This document shows, one piece after another, positions 35,393 to 45,084 of a DNA stretch of 64,000 nucleotides. The notes below the pieces were generated by a model, which was given only the letters and a program-made list of their open reading frames with translations, was not told the DNA's origin and did no database searches. How positions within the stretch are numbered: position 1 is the stretch's first letter; every line of letters starts with the position of its first letter. The stretch is taken from positions 124,001 through 188,000 of the forward strand of contig NZ_FNUY01000003.1 of the NCBI RefSeq assembly GCF_900108245.1, written 5' to 3'. The DNA comes from Allobosea lathyri. Lineage in GTDB: Bacteria; Pseudomonadota; Alphaproteobacteria; Rhizobiales; Beijerinckiaceae. The position numbers and the translations under genes are program-made.

Positions 35393-38300
35393 TTGCGTGA
35401 GAGTCTGACAGTTCTGGCCGGCCTGCTGGTGCTGGCGCTGCTTGCGGCCCTGATCGGTCCGGGCTTCGTCGACTGGCGCGACTATCGGCCCCAGATCGAA
35501 ACGCGCCTGAGTGCGGCGCTCGGCGTCGAAACCAGCGTCGCGGGGGGCATCGGCTTGCGCCTGCTGCCGTCGCCGCGACTGACGCTGAACGACGTCCGTG
35601 TCGGCGGTATGTCGACCGAGGCCAGCACGGTCGCTGTCGAGCAGCTGACGGTGGAGCTTGCATTGTCGGCTCTGGCGCGGGGCGAGTTCCGCTTTGCCGA
35701 TGCGCAGGCGGAAGGCGCGACGGTCTCCGTTGTGCTCGACGACGCCGGCGCGATCCGTCTGCCCACCCGCACGGGCTCCGGCCTGCCGGCACAAACCAGC
35801 CTCGACCGCCTCACCATTCGCCGCTCGGCCCTGATCTGGCGTGACCGCGACAAAGAGCCCGTCATGCTTTCGCCGATCGCGGCTGAGGTTTCGGCCATCA
35901 GCCTCGCGGGGCCCTGGCGCATCGAGGGCGAAGTGGCGGGTTCGTCCCTGCGCATCACGACCGGTGAACTGGAGGAGGGAGGCCGCTTGCGTGCCAAGGC
36001 CTTCGTCACCGGCGAGGATGCGCAGATCGCCTTCGACGGCGCATTCCTGCTGCCGGCCTCGCAAACAACCGTCGGCATTGGTGTCGAAGGCTCGTTCACC
36101 CTAGCGCCGGGCGGCGCACTCGGGCTCACCGGAATGGTCAGGGGAGGCAGCCGCCAGCTCGATCTCTCCGGGCTCGTCCTCGACATTGCCGGCGGTGCCG
36201 CCCGGCTCGAAGGCGAGGGGCAATTCCTGCCGGCATCGGGCAGCGGTTCGCTCGCGCTTCGGGCGCGGCGGCTCGATGCGGATGGGCTTATTGCGGCGCT
36301 GGGCGAGCGCGCCGGCTTTGAGCGGGCGTTGCAGGCTCTGCCGGGCACCTTCGATATCGGCCTCGATCTCGACCAGCTGATCTGGCGCGGCGAGGATTTC
36401 TCGGCCCTGGCGCTGCGCGGCCGGCTTCACGGCAATGGCCTCAGCGACGCCTCGGCCTCGGTTCGCGTCGCGGGCGCGCTGATCGGCGCCAGCGGTGGCG
36501 CGGATAGCAATGGCATCGCCGGTCAGATCAATATCAAGGCGGAGGATTCGCGCCGTGTCGGGCTGGTGCTGGCCCGTGCCGGGCTCGACCCGGCGCTCGC
36601 CGATCTCATCGCCGGGCTTGGCCGGATCGATGCCGAGGCGGTCGCCGCATGGGATGGCGGCCGGGTCGGTGTCCAGCGCCTGCTGGTCACGGGCTCGTCC
36701 GGTATCCGGCTGGAGGGCTCGGGCGACATCATGTCCGACTGGCTCGTGGCCAAGGCGACGCTGCACGGGCTCGACCTGAACACCTTGCCGCCGGCAACGA
36801 GCTTCGCCGGGCTGGTCGGCCAGCGCGATCTGGCGCTCGACATCGCCTTGACCAATGCCCGCTTCCGCAATGCGCCGCCCGGTTCGGCCAATCTCGATTT
36901 GCGCCGGGAGGGCACGACGTGGCGGTTGAGCCGCCTTGCCATCGACGGCTTCGGTGGCGTGGCCGTCACCGGCGCGGGCGCGCTTCTGGCGGAAGGCGGC
37001 GAGATTTCCGGGCGCATCCGCGCGCCGCGTTTCGAGACGCTGGCTGCGCTGGCGGGGCCATTGCTGCCCGATCTTGCCCGTCAGGCGCTGGCGCGTGCTG
37101 GCGACGGGCTCTCGCGGCTGGATGCGGGCTTCCGGCTGACGCGTTCGTCGACGGGTGATACGGGCGTGTCCGTCGAGGGTGGCGCGCAGGCCGGGCGCCT
37201 TAGCTTCGATGGCAGGCTCGACCCGGCCGGAACCTGGAACAACGCCAGCCTGCGTTTCGATCTCGCCGATCGGCGGCAGGCCTTCGCGGCGCTCGGCCTG
37301 CCCGCGCCGATGCAGGGCGGCGCCGGGAAGCTCGTGCTGGAACGGGCCGCGGGGCGCTTGCTCGGCTCGCTCGCGGGAGCCGGGCTTTCGGTCGTGCTGG
37401 AGGATGAAGCGAGCGGCGGGTCGCGGCTTACGGTCCAGGCGGATGGGCCGAGCCAGGTTTTGCCGGAAGGACCGGCCCGGCTTCTTCCCGACGGAATCCT
37501 CGATGCGCATGCCAAGGTGGGTTTTGCGGCCGAGGCGGTGACGCTCGACAATCTCGTCGTCAATCTGGATGGCGCCACAGTGCGGGGTTCGCTCGTCCTG
37601 CCGCGCGAGGGCGCCTATTCCGGCAAGCTCGTTCTGCCGGCCGTCGATCTGCGGGCTTTGCTCGCCGCGTCGCTTGGCGGGACGCCGGCAGGGCCGGGCG
37701 CGACATGGTCGACCGCGCGCTTCGGGCGAACGGCAGGATTGCCCGATCTGGCGCTCGCTATCGAAGCCGGCACGCTGACGGCGGCGGATAGCGTCGTGAT
37801 GCGCGACGCCCGGCTCACGCTGCAGGCCGATCAGGACGGGCTGCGTTTTGAGAATCTGACGGCGGCCTATGGCGGCGGGCAGGTCAGGGGACGACTCGGG
37901 ATCCGGCGCGAGGGTGGTCTAGCGCAGCTCTCGGGGCGCGTGAACCTGACGCAGGTCGATCTTGCCGGGCTGACCAATGGCGCCCTCAGCGGCAAGCTCT
38001 CCGGCCAACTGGAAGCCGGCGGCTCCGGCGAGAGCCCGGCGCGGCTGATCGCCGGGCTCGGCGGCGCGGGCAGCGTGACATTGACGGGTGCGCGTCTCAG
38101 CCGCTTCGACCCGGCGGCCTATTCGCGCGTCATTGCGGCCACCGGCGAGGACGCTTCGGAAAGCGATACCTCGCGGCTGCAAGGCCGGCTCGGCGAGGCG
38201 CTCGATCGCGATGCCTGGGCGCTTGGCGACGTGACCTTGCCCTTTACGCTGGCGGCCGGTCTGGCGCGTTTGCAGCCCTTCAGCTTCGAGCGCAGTGGCC

Positions 38301-39001
38301 TGCGCGCGGAGGCGAGTGGCGTCGTCGACCTGCGGGCGTTGACGGCTGACATCAGGCTGGGCCTGAAGCCGCTCGGACCGCTGCCCAAGGGCTGGCCGGG
38401 AGACGCGCCGCAGATCGGCGTGGCTTGGCGCGGGCCGCTCTCGGCGCCGCGACGCGAGACCGATGTCAGCGCGCTCTCGAATACCGTCGCGGCACGCGCG
38501 CTGGCGCGTGAGATCGAGCGCGTCGAGGCGTTCGAGGCCGATGCGCGCGAACGGGCGATGCATTCACGCCGCCTCAGGGCCGAGCGCGAGATGCGTGAGA
38601 ACGAGCGCAAGCTCGCCGAATTCCTCAAGGCCGAGGAGGACCGCCGGATCGCCGAGGAGAAGCGTGCGGAAGAGGCAAGCCGAGCCGAGGAGCTCCGCCG
38701 CCTGGCTGAGGAGAAGCGTGCCGAGGATGCCAAGCGGGCGGAGCAGGCGCGGTTGGAGCAAGAGATGCGGCGCCGCATCGAGGCCGAAGACCGCGCCGCG
38801 CGCGCCCGCGCCGCAGCCGAGAGAGCCGCCGCTCAGCAGCCGCAGCCGGGACCGTTGATCCTGCCGGGCGCACCCCGTTCGAGCTTTCCCGATTCCGGGT
38901 TGCAGCCGGTGACGCCCGGCGCAGCCGTTCCGCCGCTGGCGCCCCCGCTGCAGATCGAATCCGTGCCGAGGCCGCTATCGCGCAGCGTGCCGCCAAACTG
39001 A
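35393..39001 (+). CDS. AsmA-family envelope protein, 1202 residues
   Basis: This very large protein has an N-terminal membrane anchor (LTVLAGLLVLALLAALIGP) and the AsmA start pattern FVDWRDYRPQIETRLSAALG with VAGGIGLRLLPSPRLTLNDVRVG. Beta-rich AsmA repeats follow through about residue 1030. The last 170 residues are a highly charged Glu/Arg/Ala coiled coil (LRAEREMRENERKLAEFL, RIAEEKRAEEASRAEELRR) ending in a Pro-rich tail. AsmA-like proteins form hydrophobic grooves for lipid transfer between membranes (family knowledge). The start is TTG at 35393. Confidence 0.9.
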   Translation: MRESLTVLAGLLVLALLAALIGPGFVDWRDYRPQIETRLSAALGVETSVAGGIGLRLLPSPRLTLNDVRVGGMSTEASTVAVEQLTVELALSALARGEFRFADAQAEGATVSVVLDDAGAIRLPTRTGSGLPAQTSLDRLTIRRSALIWRDRDKEPVMLSPIAAEVSAISLAGPWRIEGEVAGSSLRITTGELEEGGRLRAKAFVTGEDAQIAFDGAFLLPASQTTVGIGVEGSFTLAPGGALGLTGMVRGGSRQLDLSGLVLDIAGGAARLEGEGQFLPASGSGSLALRARRLDADGLIAALGERAGFERALQALPGTFDIGLDLDQLIWRGEDFSALALRGRLHGNGLSDASASVRVAGALIGASGGADSNGIAGQINIKAEDSRRVGLVLARAGLDPALADLIAGLGRIDAEAVAAWDGGRVGVQRLLVTGSSGIRLEGSGDIMSDWLVAKATLHGLDLNTLPPATSFAGLVGQRDLALDIALTNARFRNAPPGSANLDLRREGTTWRLSRLAIDGFGGVAVTGAGALLAEGGEISGRIRAPRFETLAALAGPLLPDLARQALARAGDGLSRLDAGFRLTRSSTGDTGVSVEGGAQAGRLSFDGRLDPAGTWNNASLRFDLADRRQAFAALGLPAPMQGGAGKLVLERAAGRLLGSLAGAGLSVVLEDEASGGSRLTVQADGPSQVLPEGPARLLPDGILDAHAKVGFAAEAVTLDNLVVNLDGATVRGSLVLPREGAYSGKLVLPAVDLRALLAASLGGTPAGPGATWSTARFGRTAGLPDLALAIEAGTLTAADSVVMRDARLTLQADQDGLRFENLTAAYGGGQVRGRLGIRREGGLAQLSGRVNLTQVDLAGLTNGALSGKLSGQLEAGGSGESPARLIAGLGGAGSVTLTGARLSRFDPAAYSRVIAATGEDASESDTSRLQGRLGEALDRDAWALGDVTLPFTLAAGLARLQPFSFERSGLRAEASGVVDLRALTADIRLGLKPLGPLPKGWPGDAPQIGVAWRGPLSAPRRETDVSALSNTVAARALAREIERVEAFEADARERAMHSRRLRAEREMRENERKLAEFLKAEEDRRIAEEKRAEEASRAEELRRLAEEKRAEDAKRAEQARLEQEMRRRIEAEDRAARARAAAERAAAQQPQPGPLILPGAPRSSFPDSGLQPVTPGAAVPPLAPPLQIESVPRPLSRSVPPN

Positions 39002-39118
39002 TTCAACGCCTTCGCAGATCGATTCAAGGGCTTGTCTGCTTGATTCAAGCTGTCTGTGTAAGATATTGAAATCGTAAGATTTATTTTGTTATGATGTGTC
39101 ATGGTGCGAAGCCGCCAC

Positions 39119-39239
39119 GTCATCCTGGACAAGCGGCGAAGCCGCGCAGCTCCGGGATCCATCGGAGAGCGCCAATTCTTGCAAGGACTTGGCCCTTCGA
39201 TGGATCCCGGAGCTCCGCTTCGCTTCGTCCAGGATGACG
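39119..39239. repeat. Dispersed palindromic element, family A, copy 5
   Basis: This copy begins CGTCATCCTGGACAAGCGG and ends TCGTCCAGGATGACG, with inner arms GGGATCCATCG and CGATGGATCCC. It is the longest copy (121 bp) and lies between the convergent asmA and ribbon-helix-helix genes. The AT-rich stretch just before it (39050-39100) shows no gene. Confidence 0.92.
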
Positions 39240-39296
39240 GCGTGTGCCCGAGGATAAGCAGCGCGATCGGCAATTGATGCGAAGCGGCCGAAGCGT

Positions 39297-39521
39297 TCAC
39301 GCGTCTCCGGCCAGCCGCTTGTAATGAGCGAGCACATGCAGGCGCAGCGCCGAGGAGAGGTTCGTCGCATCACGCTTCGAATCGACCTCCGCGATCAGCG
39401 CCGCGATGGTGCGTTCCTCGGTGGCGGCGATCTGCTTCAACGCATCCCAGAACGGGTCTTCGAGGGATACGCTGGTGCGGTGCCCGGCAATGGAGAGCGA
39501 GCGCTTGCGCTCCGGCTTCAT
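39297..39521 (-). CDS. Ribbon-helix-helix domain protein
   Basis: This 74-residue protein fits the RHH_4 family: SLSIAGHRTSVSLEDPFWDALKQIA then EERTIAALIAEVDSKR and LSSALRLHVLAHY. The N-terminal strand (HRTSVSLE) is the DNA-contacting part. It is the last gene of a minus-strand unit, 3 bp after the DUF4169 gene and downstream of fumC and sspB. This small gene often follows fumC in Rhizobiales. The regulatory target is unknown. Confidence 0.92.
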   Translation of the reverse strand: MKPERKRSLSIAGHRTSVSLEDPFWDALKQIAATEERTIAALIAEVDSKRDATNLSSALRLHVLAHYKRLAGDA

Positions 39522-39524
39522 CGC

Positions 39525-39725
39525 TCAGGTTTCTTTCGGATCGCCGTCGTCGCCGGGCAGGCGATGACCATCGAGGATCCTGGCGGCCTTGTCGCGCTCG
39601 GCCTGGGTGACGAGGCGCTCGGCCTTGCTGCGGCCGAAGGTGAGGCGGTTCTGCTCGGCCTGTTTCTCGGCATCCTGCCGGGCGCGCTGCTTGCGGGCGC
39701 GACGCAGGTTGACGATCTCGGCCAT
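39525..39725 (-). CDS. DUF4169 small protein
   Basis: This 66-residue, highly charged protein starts MAEIVNLRRARKQRARQ, the signature of the DUF4169 family, followed by NRLTFGRSKAER. It lies between fumC (14 bp) and the ribbon-helix-helix gene (3 bp) on the minus strand. Function is unknown; association with fumC is conserved in alphaproteobacteria (from family knowledge). Confidence 0.92.
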   Translation of the reverse strand: MAEIVNLRRARKQRARQDAEKQAEQNRLTFGRSKAERLVTQAERDKAARILDGHRLPGDDGDPKET

Positions 39726-39739
39726 GCCGCGAAATCCGC

Positions 39740-41134
39740 TCAGGCCGGGCCGAGCATCAGCTCGGGCTTGACCGTCTTGTCGAAGAGATCGGCTGCCACG
39801 CCGGCGCGCAAGGCCTCGTCGCGCAGGGTCGAGCCGTTGTGGTGGGCCGCCTTCGCGATGCCGGCTGCCATGTCGTAACCGATCGCGGGAGCAAGCGCCG
39901 TGACGAGCATCAGCGAGCGCGAAAGCAGCTCATCCAGCCGGTCCTCATTGGCTTCGATGCCCTCGACGCAATTGACGCGGAAGCTCTCGGCGGCATCCGC
40001 CAGCAGCCGGACCGATTGCAGGAAGGCCGCAGCGATCACGGGCTTGAACACGTTGAGCTCGAAATGGCCCTGGCTCGCCGCGAAGCCGATCGTCGCCTGA
40101 TTGCCGTGCACCTGGGTCGCGACCATGGTCAGCGCTTCGGCCTGGGTCGGGTTGACCTTGCCGGGCATGATCGAGGATCCCGGCTCGTTCTCGGGCAGGC
40201 TGATTTCACCGAGGCCCGAGCGAGGGCCCGATCCCATCAGGCGGACGTCGTTGGCGATCTTGAACAGGTCGGAGGAGAGCGCGGCGAGGGCGCCATGGGC
40301 CGCGGCGAGCGCGCCATGGCTTGCCAGCGCCTCGAACTTGTTCTCGGCGCTGCGGAAGGGCAGGCCGGTCAGGGAGGCGACCTCCCTGGCGAAGAGCACA
40401 GCGAAGTCGGGATGGGTGTTCAGGCCGGTGCCGACGGCCGTTCCGCCCTGCGCCAGCGCATGGAGCCCGCCCAGCGAGGCCTCGATGCGGCCGATGCCGA
40501 GATGGACCTGCATGGCGTAGCCGGAGAATTCCTGGCCGAGGGTGACCGGCGTCGCATCCTGGAGATGCGTGCGGCCGATCTTGATCAGATTCTTGAAGGC
40601 CGCGGCCTTTGCATCCAGCGCCTTCTCGAGCTGGCGCAGCGCCGGGAGCAGCAGGCGCGAGATTTCGAGCGCTGCGGCGATATGCATCGCGGTCGGGAAG
40701 CAGTCGTTGGAGGACTGGCCGCGGTTGACGTGGTCGTTGGGATGAACCGGGCTTTTTGCGCCAAGGCCGGCGCCGAGAAGCTCGTTGCCGCGGTTCGCCA
40801 GGACCTCGTTGACGTTCATGTTGGTCTGCGTGCCGGAGCCCGTCTGCCAGATGACCAGCGGGAAATGCGTGTCGAACTTGCCCGACAAGGCCTCATCTGC
40901 CGCCTGGCCGATCGCGCCGGCGACGCGCTGGTCGATGAGGCCGAGCCGTGCATTCACATGCGCGGCGGCCTTCTTGACGAGGACGAGCGCGTGGATGAGC
41001 GGCAATGGCATGCGTTCCCGCTCGCCGCCGATGCGGAAGTTCTCGAGGGAGCGCTGCGTCTGAGCCCCCCAATAACGATCGGCCGGCACCGCGATAGGGC
41101 CGAAGGAATCGGTTTCGGTGCGGATCTCGGACAT
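39740..41134 (-). CDS. fumC: Class II fumarate hydratase FumC
   Basis: This 464-residue iron-independent fumarase of the TCA cycle interconverts fumarate and malate. Features are [16 protein letters not shown] at the start, [49 protein letters not shown] and the superfamily signature [13 protein letters not shown]. The full length fits the family. It lies 11 bp downstream of sspB and is followed by DUF4169 and RHH genes, so all four are probably one transcript. Confidence 0.97.
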   Translation of the reverse strand: MSEIRTETDSFGPIAVPADRYWGAQTQRSLENFRIGGERERMPLPLIHALVLVKKAAAHVNARLGLIDQRVAGAIGQAADEALSGKFDTHFPLVIWQTGSGTQTNMNVNEVLANRGNELLGAGLGAKSPVHPNDHVNRGQSSNDCFPTAMHIAAALEISRLLLPALRQLEKALDAKAAAFKNLIKIGRTHLQDATPVTLGQEFSGYAMQVHLGIGRIEASLGGLHALAQGGTAVGTGLNTHPDFAVLFAREVASLTGLPFRSAENKFEALASHGALAAAHGALAALSSDLFKIANDVRLMGSGPRSGLGEISLPENEPGSSIMPGKVNPTQAEALTMVATQVHGNQATIGFAASQGHFELNVFKPVIAAAFLQSVRLLADAAESFRVNCVEGIEANEDRLDELLSRSLMLVTALAPAIGYDMAAGIAKAAHHNGSTLRDEALRAGVAADLFDKTVKPELMLGPA

Positions 41135-41145
41135 GGGGGGCGCCG

Positions 41146-41784
41146 TCAGGTCTTCTTGCGGAAGGAATCGAGGCTCACGACCTGAGCGGTACCGCTGTCG
41201 TCACCCTCAGTCGGCTCGGTCGCCTTGGCGCCCTTGGCCGAGGATTTGGCTGCAGGTTCGGCGTCGCGGTCCGACGCCTTGCCCTTGAGCGCGGGAACGC
41301 CGGGCGGTGTCACCTTGACGGGAAGCGCGATCGGGGCAGACGAATCGGTATCGGATTCCGAGCCCACAGCGCGTGGCGTCTTGGCGGAGCTGGTGGCCTG
41401 ATCGTTGGCCGAGGCCGCGTCCGGCGCGTCCTGTGTCTCGAATTTCAGGCCGAACTGCACGGACGGATCGAAGAAGGTGGTGATCGCGTCGAAGGGCACG
41501 AGCAGCCGCTCGGGCACACCGGAAAAGGAGAGGCCGACCTCGAAGGAATGCTCGCCGACGCTCAGGTCCCAGAACTGATGCTGGAGCACGATCGTCATCT
41601 CTTCGGGATGTTTTTCGCGAAGGCGCTGCGACAGGCGTACGCCTGGAGCGGTGCTGCGGAAGGTGACGTAGAAATGATGCTCACCGGGCAGGCCGTCTCG
41701 ACCGGCCTCCGTCAGAATCTTGCGCACGACTCCCTTCAGTGCCTCCTGCACCATGAGGTCGTAACGAAGAACATCCTTTGACAT
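41146..41784 (-). CDS. sspB: SspB family ClpXP adaptor protein
   Basis: This 212-residue alphaproteobacterial SspB delivers tmRNA-tagged proteins to ClpXP. The tag-binding domain spans about 1-130 ([41 protein letters not shown]). An unstructured Ser/Ala/Lys-rich linker of about 65 residues leads to the C-terminal ClpX-binding peptide ([11 protein letters not shown]). The start MSKDVLRYD at 41784 is preferred over 41811. The gene follows ssrA on the same strand, so the tag and its adaptor are encoded side by side. Confidence 0.94.
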   Translation of the reverse strand: MSKDVLRYDLMVQEALKGVVRKILTEAGRDGLPGEHHFYVTFRSTAPGVRLSQRLREKHPEEMTIVLQHQFWDLSVGEHSFEVGLSFSGVPERLLVPFDAITTFFDPSVQFGLKFETQDAPDAASANDQATSSAKTPRAVGSESDTDSSAPIALPVKVTPPGVPALKGKASDRDAEPAAKSSAKGAKATEPTEGDDSGTAQVVSLDSFRKKT

Positions 41785-41835
41785 CGCGACTACAGTTTCC
41801 GCTTCCAGCATCCGGCGGGAAAAGCCGGCAGGCCC

Positions 41836-41870
41836 AAAAAAAGTGGAGGCTTCTGTTGCCAGGCGCCTCC
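41836..41870 (-). terminator. Factor-independent terminator of ssrA
   Basis: Read on the minus strand, stem GGAGGC (41865-41870) pairs with GCCTCC (41845-41850), and a run of seven T follows (41842-41836). It ends the ssrA transcript between ssrA and sspB. It may also be the 3' end of the tmRNA coding piece precursor. Confidence 0.8.
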
Positions 41871-42210
41871 GAGCCCCGCCTTACGCCGCTAAACGCAAGG
41901 ACTTAGGTTTGGGAACCAGCACCGCTTACGCGGCGACAGCAACCCGAGCATTGTTGTCGTTGGCAACTATGCGTTAGCCCTATAACGGCGGAACCATACC
42001 GGGCAAAAGAACGGCCTTTACACTCTCGTCGATCCTATTTCGCCCCCGCCGCAACCCTGCCATTTGACTGGCCTGGCCAGCCCGCGGTCCAAGATCCCGC
42101 AGGCCGCCCCAAAGCTTGCGCTGCAGGGCTGTGGTGGAGGCGCCGGGTACCGCCCCCGGGTCCGAAAAGCTTATTCCGACGCTCGTTTATCGCCATAGCC
42201 GATCTTGCGA
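41843..42210 (-). ncRNA. ssrA: Circularly permuted two-piece tmRNA (ssrA)
   Basis: The acceptor piece is transcribed first and ends CGCCTCCACCA, with the CCA end at 42132. After a spacer of about 84 bases the coding piece begins GGGGGCGAAATAGGATCGACG at 42047. GGGGGCG and CGCCUCC form the acceptor stem (with one G-U pair). The tag frame on the minus strand runs 41964-41926: GCC AAC GAC AAC AAT, then CGG GTT and a GCG TAA end, giving ANDNNARVAVAA. The 5' limit (about 42210) is approximate. A TATATT hexamer at 42227-42222 could be the -10. This is the alphaproteobacterial form. Confidence 0.92.
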
Positions 42211-42294
42211 ACGGCAAAGCGAATATAGGGGCTGCGAAGCGGCAGGGAAAGAGAGGAAGGAGACATCGCCGGCTTATTTCCGGGGAGTGCGGCA

Positions 42295-42570
42295 TCAATT
42301 CAGAATGCGGCCGTCGTCGGCGCTGATATCGACGGCTTTTTCATTGCCCTCGCGATCGCGGCCGGCGATCTCCCAGCGCTCGCCGTAGAGGGCGATCTCC
42401 TCGATATGCAGGACGCCGGAACTCCAGGCGATGCTGCGCGCCAGACGTTCGGAGATGACCGGGGCGCTCTGCCCCCGAGGTTTGCCGGAGGCCGCGAGCA
42501 GGTCCGGCCCGGTCATCGTCACCGTAGAGGCGGCGAAAGCCAGCCCCGCGAAAAGCCCGTGAATTTGCAT
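42295..42570 (-). CDS. Secreted small PepSY-like protein, copy 1
   Basis: This 91-residue protein starts MQIHGLFAGLAFAASTV with a signal-like N-terminus. One PepSY-like unit has the pattern ARSIAWSSGVLHIEEIALYG and WEIAGRDREGNEKAVDISAD. A GGGGGA site precedes the ATG. It has a neighbouring homologue at 42696. PepSY units often inhibit or modulate proteases or bind metal in the periplasm; the role here is unknown. Confidence 0.8.
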   Translation of the reverse strand: MQIHGLFAGLAFAASTVTMTGPDLLAASGKPRGQSAPVISERLARSIAWSSGVLHIEEIALYGERWEIAGRDREGNEKAVDISADDGRILN

Positions 42571-42695
42571 ATCGAATCCCCCGCAAACACATCGTCGCGA
42601 GGGGATTAAAGACGCCATGATTGTGGCGGGTCTCGTAGCCGGCGCAGGGGCCGGAATTCACATCGTTTCGCGATCTCGTGAGCGCGGTGATTCGA

Positions 42696-43034
42696 TCAAG
42701 GGCGCGCAACCCCCGCGGAGACCGGCCGGTCGCGCTCGATCTTGATGATCACGCCGTCGCTGGCCCGCAGGTTGATCTCGATCTGCGCGCCGGCGCTGTC
42801 GCGACCTTCGATCTCCCATTTGCCGTCATCGAGCTTAATCTCCTCGATCCGCACGACGCCGTTCTCGCTGGCGATGCGGCGGGCATGCTCCATGGAGATT
42901 GCGGGTGCGCCGGGCTGGGCCGGAGCAGGCGACTGCGCAGGCGGCGGCACGGACGTCTGGGCTGCCGCAATGGTTGCGGGCAGTGCCAGCAAGGCAGCGA
43001 GCGCCAATGCTGACGCGGTTTTGCGAGAGGTCAT
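42696..43034 (-). CDS. Secreted small PepSY-domain protein, copy 2
   Basis: This 112-residue protein has a clear Sec signal peptide (MTSRKTASALALAALLALPA to AAQ), a Pro-rich linker (PPPAQSPAPAQPG) and one PepSY unit (ARRIASENGVVRIEEIKLDD, EIEGRDSAGAQIEINL). The start at 43034 follows GGAG by about 6 bases; an ATG at 43052 is less likely. It shares with copy 1 the core xIEEIxL, WEIxGRD and ADDG/ASDG, so the pair is probably an old duplication. Confidence 0.88.
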   Translation of the reverse strand: MTSRKTASALALAALLALPATIAAAQTSVPPPAQSPAPAQPGAPAISMEHARRIASENGVVRIEEIKLDDGKWEIEGRDSAGAQIEINLRASDGVIIKIERDRPVSAGVARP

Positions 43035-43218
43035 GGCTGTCTCCTTCGTCATGGCCGATCTCTAGGCAACGATGGGCGGAGGACATGGTTCCGGCGCGCC
43101 GCCGCGCGTGCAGGTTTTTGCGTGCAGAATTTCGACTGCCTGAATTCGGTGAATTGAGCCGCGAATCGTCTTCACGGCGTCTTTGGGCCGGCCGACGAAT
43201 CCAGCTAGAAGGTACTCC

Positions 43219-44013
43219 ATGCGCCAATATCATGATCTCCTCCAGCGTGTCCTGACCGAGGGTGTCCGCAAGGACGACCGCACCGGCACTGGAACCATTG
43301 CCGTCTTCGGCCACCAGATGCGCTTCGATCTGGCCGAGGGGTTCCCGCTCGTCACGACCAAGAAGCTGCACCTGAAATCGATCATCCATGAGCTGATCTG
43401 GTTCCTGCGCGGCGACACCAATGTGCGCTATCTGCAGGAAAACGGCGTCACGATCTGGGACGAATGGGCCGATGCCAATGGCGATCTCGGCCCGGTCTAT
43501 GGCCGGCAATGGCGCTCATGGCCGGCGCCGGACGGCACCACGATCGACCAGATCGCCTGGCTGGTGAACGAGATCAGGCGCAATCCGGATTCGCGCCGGC
43601 TGATCGTCTCGGCCTGGAACCCGGCCGACATTCCCAAGATGGCGCTGGCGCCGTGCCACTGCCTGTTCCAGTTCTTCGTTGCCGATGGCAAGCTGTCCTG
43701 CCAGCTCTACCAGCGCTCGGCGGATGTGTTTCTCGGCGTGCCCTTCAATGTCGCGAGTTATGCGCTGCTGACGCATATGGTGGCGCAGGTGACCGGGCTG
43801 GGTGTCGGCGAGTTCATCCACTCGTTCGGCGACACGCATCTTTATGTGAACCATCTCGACCAGGCGCGCTTGCAGCTCTCCCGCGAGTTCCGGCCGCTGC
43901 CGCGGCTCACTCTGAACCCGGCAGTGACGCGGCTGGAGGATTTCGTCTTCGAGGATGTCGTGATCGAAGGCTATGACCCGCATCCGGCGATCAAGGCTCC
44001 CATCGCAATATGA
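43219..44013 (+). CDS. thyA: Thymidylate synthase ThyA
   Basis: This 264-residue enzyme, the same length as E. coli ThyA, makes dTMP from dUMP and methylene-tetrahydrofolate. The catalytic cysteine is Cys146 in [10 protein letters not shown]. Other motifs are [43 protein letters not shown] and GDTHLYVNH. The start MRQYHDLLQ follows AAGG. The stop overlaps the start of a GNAT gene, and folA follows, so the three are coupled. Confidence 0.98.
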   Translation: MRQYHDLLQRVLTEGVRKDDRTGTGTIAVFGHQMRFDLAEGFPLVTTKKLHLKSIIHELIWFLRGDTNVRYLQENGVTIWDEWADANGDLGPVYGRQWRSWPAPDGTTIDQIAWLVNEIRRNPDSRRLIVSAWNPADIPKMALAPCHCLFQFFVADGKLSCQLYQRSADVFLGVPFNVASYALLTHMVAQVTGLGVGEFIHSFGDTHLYVNHLDQARLQLSREFRPLPRLTLNPAVTRLEDFVFEDVVIEGYDPHPAIKAPIAI

Positions 44014-44492
44014 CACTTCATATCCGTCCCGCCCGGCCTGACGAGGCCGGCCTTGTGCTCGGCTTCATCCGGGAACTCGCCGAGTACGAAAAACTCAGCC
44101 ATGAGGTTAAGGCGACCGAGGCCGAACTCGCCGCTTCGCTGTTTGGACCCAATCCGCGCGTCTCCTGCGACATTGCGGAATGGGACGGCGAGCCGGTCGG
44201 GTTCGCCGTGTGGTTCTACACCTATTCGACCTTCAGCGGCCGGCACGGCATCTGGCTGGAAGACCTGTTCGTGCGGCCCGAGCAGCGCGGTCGCGGGATC
44301 GGCAAGGCCCTGATCGCGGGGCTGGCGAAGCGCTGCGTGGCGGAGGGGCTGGCCCGCCTCGCCTGGTGGGTGTTGAACTGGAACGAGCCCTCGCGCGCCT
44401 TCTATCGCTCGATCGGGGCTGCCGCGATGGATGAGTGGACGGTGAAGCGGCTCGATGGCGAAGCGCTGGCGCGGCTGGGGCAGGGGAGTTGA
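44010..44492 (+). CDS. GNAT-family N-acetyltransferase (SAT1-like)
   Basis: This 160-residue acetyltransferase has the acetyl-CoA motif [14 protein letters not shown] and the pattern [23 protein letters not shown] common to spermidine/diamine acetyltransferase-like GNATs. It overlaps thyA by four bases (ATGA) and ends 5 bp before the folA start, so it lies inside the thymidylate/folate operon. The substrate is unknown. Confidence 0.92.
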   Translation: MTLHIRPARPDEAGLVLGFIRELAEYEKLSHEVKATEAELAASLFGPNPRVSCDIAEWDGEPVGFAVWFYTYSTFSGRHGIWLEDLFVRPEQRGRGIGKALIAGLAKRCVAEGLARLAWWVLNWNEPSRAFYRSIGAAAMDEWTVKRLDGEALARLGQGS

Positions 44493-44497
44493 CCGCC

Positions 44498-45040
44498 ATG
44501 GCCGCGCTCCCCGTCGTCCTGATCGCGGCGATCGCCGATAATGGCGTCATCGGCGACGATAACCGGCTGATCTGGCGGTTGAAGACCGATCTCAGGCATT
44601 TTCGTAATCTGACGGTCGGCCGGCCGGTGCTGATGGGCCGCAAGACCTTCCTTTCGATCGGGAAGCCCTTGCCGGGGCGCGAGACCATCGTGCTGACGCG
44701 CGATCCAGAGTTCCGGCCCGATGGTGTCCATCTCGCGCATTCGCTCGACGATGCCCTGGCGCAGGGGCAGAGCCTCGGCGCCGCGATGAGCGCAGATTCA
44801 GTCACCGTGGCGGGGGGCGCCGAGCTTTACCGTCAGGTGCTGCCCTTGGCCGATCGTCTGGAGCTGACGCTGGTGCATGCGACGCCGCCGGGCGATGCGC
44901 TTTTTCCCGAGTGGGACCGGTCGCTCTTCGTCGCCGGTGCGCGCGAAAGCCACCCCGGCGGCAGCGATGACGAGCACCCCTTCACCTTCGCGACCTATCG
45001 CCGAAAGGAAACACGCGATCGTCCTCGACCCGGAGGCTGA
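44498..45040 (+). CDS. folA: Dihydrofolate reductase
   Basis: This 180-residue enzyme regenerates tetrahydrofolate with NADPH. It has LIAAIADNGVIGDDNRLIW at 8-26, a carboxylate substrate residue in KTDLRHF (Asp31), MGRKTFLSIGKPLPGR and VAGGAELYRQVLP (NADPH motif). ATG at 44498 follows GGGGAG by 8 bases; the frame is open further upstream but there it is the shifted GNAT sequence. It works with ThyA encoded just upstream, which produces dihydrofolate. Confidence 0.95.
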   Translation: MAALPVVLIAAIADNGVIGDDNRLIWRLKTDLRHFRNLTVGRPVLMGRKTFLSIGKPLPGRETIVLTRDPEFRPDGVHLAHSLDDALAQGQSLGAAMSADSVTVAGGAELYRQVLPLADRLELTLVHATPPGDALFPEWDRSLFVAGARESHPGGSDDEHPFTFATYRRKETRDRPRPGG

Positions 45041-45084
45041 TTGTCGCATAGGTTGTACGGTGACGATGACAACTGGGGCGAGCG

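Noticed and set aside
39005..39060. Repeated GATTCAA units after asmA, with a similar motif near 59868
   Set aside because: Units are too short and irregular to call a repeat family by eye.
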